DNA of 64,000 nt from Ryuthela nishihirai (taxonomy: Eukaryota > Arthropoda > Arachnida > Araneae > Heptathelidae), in assembly GCA_038380435.1 (NCBI GenBank), contig JAWZYU010000125.1, positions 248,001 to 312,000 of the forward strand, read 5' to 3'. A program made the position numbers and the translations under genes. The notes under the pieces were generated by a model, which ran no database searches, was not told where the DNA came from, and was given only the letters and a program-made list of their open reading frames with translations. Below are positions 58,751 through 64,000 of the stretch, piece by piece (positions within the stretch are counted from its first letter, which is position 1; each line of letters begins with the position of its first letter).

Positions 58751-59671
58751 CACCCAACCCACATAACCCCTTCCTCTTAGAGGAGGGGGGGATACACCGA
58801 AAAAATTTCACACGATACCTACATCCAACCCACACAACCCCTTCCTATTGGACGGTGGGAATACACCAAAAAATTTTCACACGCTACCTACAACCAACCC
58901 ACATAGCCCCTTCCTCTTATGGAAGGGGGGGGGGGAGAGTACACCGAAAAAATTTCACACGATACCTACACCTAATCCACATAACCCCTTCCTTTTGGAC
59001 GGTGGGAATACACCAAAAAAATTTCACACGCTACCTACAACCAACCAACATAACCCCTTCCTCTTATGGGGGGGAGAGTACACCGAAAAAATTTCACACG
59101 ATACCTACACCTAATCCACATAACCCCTTCCTTTTGGACGGTGGGAATACACCAAAAAAATTTCACACGCTACCTACAACCAACCAACATAACCCCTTCC
59201 TCTTATGGGGGGGAGAGTACACCGAAAAATTTTCACAGGATACCTACACCCAACCCAAATAACCCCTTCCTATTGGACGGTGGGATTACACCAAAAAATT
59301 TTCACAAGCTACCTACAACCAACCGACATGACCCCTTCCTGTTAGACGGTGGGATTACACCAAAAAATTTTCACAAGCTACCTACAACCAACCGACATGA
59401 CCCCTTCCTGTTAGGGGGGGAGAGTTCACCGAAAAAATTTCACACGATACCTACACCCAACCAACATAACCCCTTCCTCTTAGAGGGGGGGGGGAATACA
59501 CAAAAAAATTTTCACACGCTACCTAAAACCAAGCCACATAACCCCTTCCTGTTAGGGGGGAGAGTACACCGAAAAAATTTCACGCGACACCTACACCCTA
59601 ACCACATAACCACTTCCCCTTAGAGCGGGGGAATACACCAAACATTAAATTATTTTCACACGGCATCGAAA
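58751..59671. repeat. Minisatellite (unit 12)
   Basis: Thirteen monomers; G tracts of 11 and 10, the latter the shortest at monomer 11. Confidence 0.95.
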
Positions 59672-59818
59672 CCCAATTCACAAAACACCTCCCTGTTATT
59701 TTGTTCGAAGGGTTGGAGGAGGAGGAGGTCAGAACACTTAAAAAGTAAATTCACACGCTGGTGACCCTCCACCCATAAGTCTCTTCCTGCGTTTACATTA
59801 ATCTCCGCCCTACCCGCG

Positions 59819-60068
59819 GTCAGTAGAGGACACCGATGGTATTGGAATGACCGCCGTCCGTCGGATGGGACATTAGGCCGTGGCTCCGTGTGCGGGAGGG
59901 CCATATCCTGTGCACGTTAAAGAACACGCTGGATGGCCTTGAGGGGAGTCTACCATCTTGTCCCCCCACTGGGTGATCCAGTGGGTACCCCCCAACCTCC
60001 TCTGAGCCTTCGTGGTCTATGGGACCTGGACCTTTAGCCCATTGTGTGCAAAAAAAGTGCTGCTCAGA
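59819..60068. repeat. SINE-like module (unit 12)
   Basis: Same sequence as in unit 1 with no change noticed. Confidence 0.45.
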
Positions 60069-60586
60069 AGTAAGAAAGACCGACACGACCCAAGCGGTAG
60101 GAACAAGTGAGCAAATAAAATCCCAGGAATAATGCCAATTCCTAAGAAAAACCTAGAAAACCTTTAAAAAAAAAAAATCCAGTGAATCACTCTACTCTAG
60201 GAGAAACAGCATATAACTCACGTCTGTGGAAAGCAGAGGTATGGGCACGATCGAACCTCTAAATGGATCGCACAACCCATAGACCCTCTCCTGCAGAAGA
60301 ACTAAAAGAAATAAAACGATAGTGTGACAAAAAAAAAAGGGATCGCATAACACACTTGCTCTGAAATTCTCCGTCGACAGGAAGGAAAGGGAATGGAAGT
60401 CTCCGTTTGCTCAAAGGCCGAGTAAAACAACCACGAATCCATAGCATCGTTTTTCGAAGCCAACCGATAACAATTGAGGAACAACAATTGTTTTTTTCGA
60501 ATTCCAATTGTTGCGCAGCGAAAATAATATACGATATGAAAGCCTTCAGAGAGTACTGTTGCGTAGGGCACACCGTTGCTACGTCA

Positions 60587-60697
60587 TATATAGGTTGTCC
60601 TTTGTTGTCAGATTTAGATTTTTCCGTGTTAGATTCATTTTTCAGTTTTACACTTTTATACCTCTCTAAAATCATCCGGACAATTAAGGGAAGTGTG
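60587..60697 (+). promoter_or_regulatory. Candidate core promoter and noncoding exon 1 (for copy 13)
   Basis: TATATAGG at 60587-60594; GTGAGT donor at 60698. Confidence 0.4.
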
Positions 60698-61986
60698 GTG
60701 AGTAGCCGTTACTTTCTTATGCAGTGAAAAATTATTCCGACAGAATTACCTCACACTATATATACCAATAAATCGGAAAACTTCAAAATACGATCTCCCC
60801 TTATAAACTGATATACGTTTGCGAAATCATATAGAGTAATTAAAGGATATTCAGAAAAGCTTTTCCCAAACAAGCATAGCAGGGCAAAACGTGAAGGTAA
60901 CTTCACCCAAGCGGTTAGAAATTACTCTAGCAAATGAAAGCTTATTTACTCTAGCAAAATAAGCTTAATAGCTTATTTACTCTAGAATGGCTTATTTACT
61001 GTAGCAAATGAAAGAATTTAATAAGAAGAAAATTTTCCGTTTCATTTAGGCAAAAATAGCTGAGATATTTTATTTAAATAAACGACATTTTTTTCTCCAT
61101 TATTCGTTAAGGCAAAAATATATTAATTTGGATCCTTTCTAACGTTTATGCCAGACGAAACGATTCCTACAGCAAAATCAGTCCCAATTTAGATCAAAAA
61201 CAACATTTGATAAACTCTTCTAGAGTTCCATGCGTTGGTAGAATAGATAGATATGACGGAAATTTCAAGAAAAAATGTCTATTATTAACCTTTCAACGAT
61301 GGTAACGAAATCGAATTGTCAACACGTGAGTAGTTTACGTGACGATCGGTAAACATCTGGTATTGAATTATTTTAGAAACATTTGGTACTGGTTGTTTAT
61401 TTTATTAGGAAAATTACTTTAAAATTTCCTATCATTATCTTATAAACTTTAATAAACTTTTGTATACTCTACTTGCCCCATATTCTTCTCGCATATATAG
61501 CACTGTCTCGTTTGCAGGTGACGTCACGCTGGAAAAAATGAAATAAAAAAAAATATATACATATACATATGTACCACTCGGTGGAGCAAGGGAAAAAAAT
61601 GGGGATAGGTGAAGAAAAATTAGTTCCCATGCTTGCACATAGATGGCAGCGCGAACCCGAACCTTGTACGACCGGTAGTAGGTAAACCCCTGGGTTTTCT
61701 CCCTGACGCCAACGGGTTTTACTAATCCCCTGGGTTTTCCCCCTGACGCCAACGGGTTTTACAACTCGTGCCACTGAGTGCAACGCCCGTCCCTTTGCTC
61801 TGCGACCACTGACAGCTACAGACGTGCGTTTTCCAGCTCCCGACTTTACCTCATAGTAACCTTTTCGCTTACTCTTTGGTTCAGTATTCTTCAGCATAGT
61901 CTGTAGTGGTCTTTAGTCGACGCACTACTGATTTATATTAGCTCTACCAATTCTAATTATTAATTTTTTTTCTCCTTCTTTTGCAG
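60698..61986 (+). other. Candidate leader intron, 1289 bp (copy 13)
   Basis: The only leader intron of different length: GCGCGAAACCC has lost one A (GCGCGAACCC near 61650). The A/T run after the TGACGTCA palindrome reads AAAAAAAAATATATAC instead of AAAAAAATATATATAC. Donor and acceptor are unchanged. Confidence 0.45.
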
Positions 61987-62007
61987 TGACCTGAGCCGGA
62001 TTCCACC

Positions 62008-63399
62008 ATGTCCGTTCCAGTTGCAGCGACGAAGGGAGTAGAGGAAGAGCGTGCCAACGCCACCACAGCCACCAAGATGGTTCCACCCGATGGAGGATAC
62101 GGGTGGGCCGTCGCTGGTGGCTGCTTTCTCATAACCTTTCTCCTTTCAGGATTCGTCAAGTCCTTCAGCGCTCTGAAGGTGGCGATCTTCCTGGAGTTTC
62201 CTGATACATCTCCGTCCCAGGCGGCCTGGATCCCGGGGCTGCTAGGAACCCTATCGCTGGTCTTCTCACCGGTGACAGGGATCCTCATGTCTACCTTCGG
62301 ATACAGGCCGCTCGTGTGTCTGGGCGGATTGCTGTGCAGCGCTGGCCTTGCCCTCAGCTACCTGGCCACCTCCGGTTCCTTCCTCATAGGTACCATTGGA
62401 GGCCTCATGGGGGTCGGTGCATCCTTTGCCATCACCACCGGCATAGTGTGCACTGGAAAGTACTTCACGACACGGAGGCCGGCAGCGATGGCCGTCGCCC
62501 TGTCGGGAGGCTGCTTCGGGGCCATGGCCCTGCCCACTGCGATCAACGAGCTGCTGCTGGCGGTCGGCCTGCACTACACGTTCCTCGTGCTGGCCGGCTG
62601 CTTCACGCTCATCGCAGTCTGCGGCCTGCTCTTCGTTCGGCCCGAGAGCCGCTTCCGCGAGGTGCCCGCCGGCGGCAGCAACGATGCCGTCGTCGTGACC
62701 CCCGCGGAAGCTGGAGAGCTGGCACCCAGATCCTGCGCGAAGGTGGTCGCCGAGAGGCTGTCCCTCCGTTTCCTCACGGACGGCCTGTTCCTCCTCACGA
62801 GCGCTTCCATCTTCGCGATGGGTATGGGCAACCCTCACTTCCTGCACTACATTCCCCAGCACGCCAAGTCGCTGGGGATCGAGAAGAGCAGTGCCATGCT
62901 GCTTCTCGCCTACTCTGCTGCCGGCGACCTGGTCGTGCGCCTCTCGTATGGTCTTCTCGCCAGCCGCTCTCCCCTGCCGAGGACGGCCGAATACATCGCG
63001 GCCGTCTCCGTCTCGGCTGCAGCCGTCATCTCACTGCCTTTCTGCCGCGAGTACTGGCAGCTTGTTGTTGCCTCCGTCGCCGCAGGAGTGGGAACCGGAG
63101 TGTGGACCATCCTGATCCCCCTCCTGCTTAGCTCGAATCACGGAGTCGACAACATGAACGGCACCTTCACCCTGGTGCGGCTCTTCCAGGGAGTGGCCAA
63201 CCTCATCTACCCTCCCGTGGCAGGACTGCTCCGGTCCACCGGTGGCGACCGCGCAGTCCTGCTCTTCATGGGATCGAAGATGTGTGTGGCCACGGCCTTC
63301 GGCGTCGCCTTGCACGTCTCTGCTGTCTTGATCCAGAGGAGGGGTCGGGCGGCAGCGTCGCTCAAGGAACGGCTCGACGTCTTCACCACCGCAGTGTGA
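62008..63399 (+). CDS. SLC16-type monocarboxylate transporter (copy 13)
   Basis: Consensus protein, complete, with its full predicted leader in the window. Its 3' region (63400-63879) is present, but the following minisatellite is cut by the window end. Confidence 0.94.
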   Translation: MSVPVAATKGVEEERANATTATKMVPPDGGYGWAVAGGCFLITFLLSGFVKSFSALKVAIFLEFPDTSPSQAAWIPGLLGTLSLVFSPVTGILMSTFGYRPLVCLGGLLCSAGLALSYLATSGSFLIGTIGGLMGVGASFAITTGIVCTGKYFTTRRPAAMAVALSGGCFGAMALPTAINELLLAVGLHYTFLVLAGCFTLIAVCGLLFVRPESRFREVPAGGSNDAVVVTPAEAGELAPRSCAKVVAERLSLRFLTDGLFLLTSASIFAMGMGNPHFLHYIPQHAKSLGIEKSSAMLLLAYSAAGDLVVRLSYGLLASRSPLPRTAEYIAAVSVSAAAVISLPFCREYWQLVVASVAAGVGTGVWTILIPLLLSSNHGVDNMNGTFTLVRLFQGVANLIYPPVAGLLRSTGGDRAVLLFMGSKMCVATAFGVALHVSAVLIQRRGRAAASLKERLDVFTTAV

Positions 63400-63879
63400 T
63401 GTCGCAGCTATCGGGAAGCGGCCTCCCCTTCCGGGACTGACTGCCATGTCCGGGAAGGGTTTGGCATCCTAAACAGGAAAAACTGAAAAAAGAATTAAGT
63501 GAAAATCAAAAAACCAAAAAAAAAAATATTTAAATGTTCAAAAATAAAAAAAAATAAAAATTTAAATGTTCAAAAATAAAAAAAAATATATAAAAAATTT
63601 CTTAAAAGCAAAGAGAAGACACTCTCGCTGTTTCCTGTATGTTTGTATTGTTTGTATGTCACTTTTGCTGTGCATTGTATTCTTTTTTCTATGTCGTTGT
63701 AAAACTCTGCACATTGTGCTATGATACCAAGTCCACCAGAGAGACAGACAACTTTTAAACACGCCAGCGCAATGCGCTGCCAGTCCTAAGCCTGGATAAA
63801 GTGTGAAGGGAAGTTGAGAGTCACCCGACACTTCATAATAAGGTACAAAAGAAAAAAAAAATAATTCACAGGTCCTTGA

Positions 63880-64000
63880 CACCCAACCCACATAACCCCT
63901 TCCTCTTAGAGGAGGGGGGGATACACCGAAAAAAATTCACACGATACCTACATCCAACCCACACAACCCCTTCCTATTGGACGGTGGGAATACACCAAAA
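63880..64000. repeat. Minisatellite, first monomers only (unit 13, cut by window end)
   Basis: Slightly under two monomers, in the expected A then B order; the first reads CGAAAAAAATTCACACG where others have CGAAAAAATTTCACACG. Confidence 0.9.

Larger units (their letters stand above)
1..64000 (+). repeat. Head-to-tail tandem array of a ~5.13-kb gene-bearing unit
   Basis: The whole window is built from one unit. Taking the unit start at the string TATACTCTACTTGCC, unit lengths are 5134, 5131, 5136, 5130, 5134, 5134, 5138, 5132, 5134, 5133, 4995 and 5131 bp, and a thirteenth unit starts at 61463 and runs off the end. All are in the same orientation with no spacer between them. Units differ only by scattered single-base changes, homopolymer length and one 138-bp deletion (unit 11), so identity is well over 99% by eye. 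No non-array flank is present, so neither the true copy number nor the ancestral insertion site can be read here. Confidence 0.98.

Noticed and set aside
1..64000. Assembly duplication as the sole cause of the array
   Set aside because: Most units carry private substitutions or tract lengths and unit 11 has its own 138-bp deletion, which simple copying of one contig would not give. A wrong copy number remains possible.

Overview
The window is one eukaryotic tandem array. A unit of about 5.13 kb is repeated head to tail: twelve complete units and the first half of a thirteenth (unit starts at 1, 5135, 10266, 15402, 20532, 25666, 30800, 35938, 41070, 46204, 51337, 56332 and 61463). The array enters and leaves the window mid-array, so 13 gene copies is a minimum. 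The repeats, AT-rich spacers, a candidate spliced 5' leader with Kozak-type start, AATAAA signals and the gene family point to an animal. The GC-rich uninterrupted coding exon in AT-rich, repeat-laden flanks suggests an arthropod, perhaps a chelicerate such as a tick; this taxonomic guess is inference and is not decided by the sequence.

Every unit has the same order. (1) A TATA-like box and a short candidate noncoding first exon ending in a GTGAGT donor. (2) A 1,290-bp AT-rich candidate leader intron, which holds short direct repeats, a palindromic TGACGTCA site and a 40-bp tandem duplication, and ends in a polypyrimidine tract and CAG. (3) One uninterrupted 463-codon reading frame for an SLC16-type (monocarboxylate transporter, MCT) membrane protein, starting 21 bp after the acceptor. 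(4) A 3' region with a hairpin and an A-rich stretch carrying several AATAAA hexamers. (5) A minisatellite of about 13 monomers of 68-76 bp in an alternating two-type pattern. (6) A dispersed, SINE-like module. (7) About 520 bp of unremarkable spacer before the next promoter. Because promoter, leader, coding exon and 3' end are all repeated, each unit looks like an independent gene.

All 13 reading frames are intact. They differ by a handful of substitutions: I count 14 amino-acid changes and 6 silent changes from the consensus over the 13 copies. Copies 4, 5, 9, 2 and 13 encode the identical consensus protein. Two copies (3 and 11) change Arg311 to His; this residue aligns with the TM8 arginine (R313 of human MCT1) that works with Asp307 in substrate and proton binding. 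Some variants are shared by non-adjacent units, which is what gene conversion or unequal crossing-over would produce. Unit 11 is 138 bp shorter because it lacks one minisatellite dimer.

No RNA gene, CRISPR array, transposase, reverse transcriptase or second protein gene was recognised. Nearly all other open frames are antisense or out-of-frame shadows of the transporter exon, or frames running through the minisatellite.
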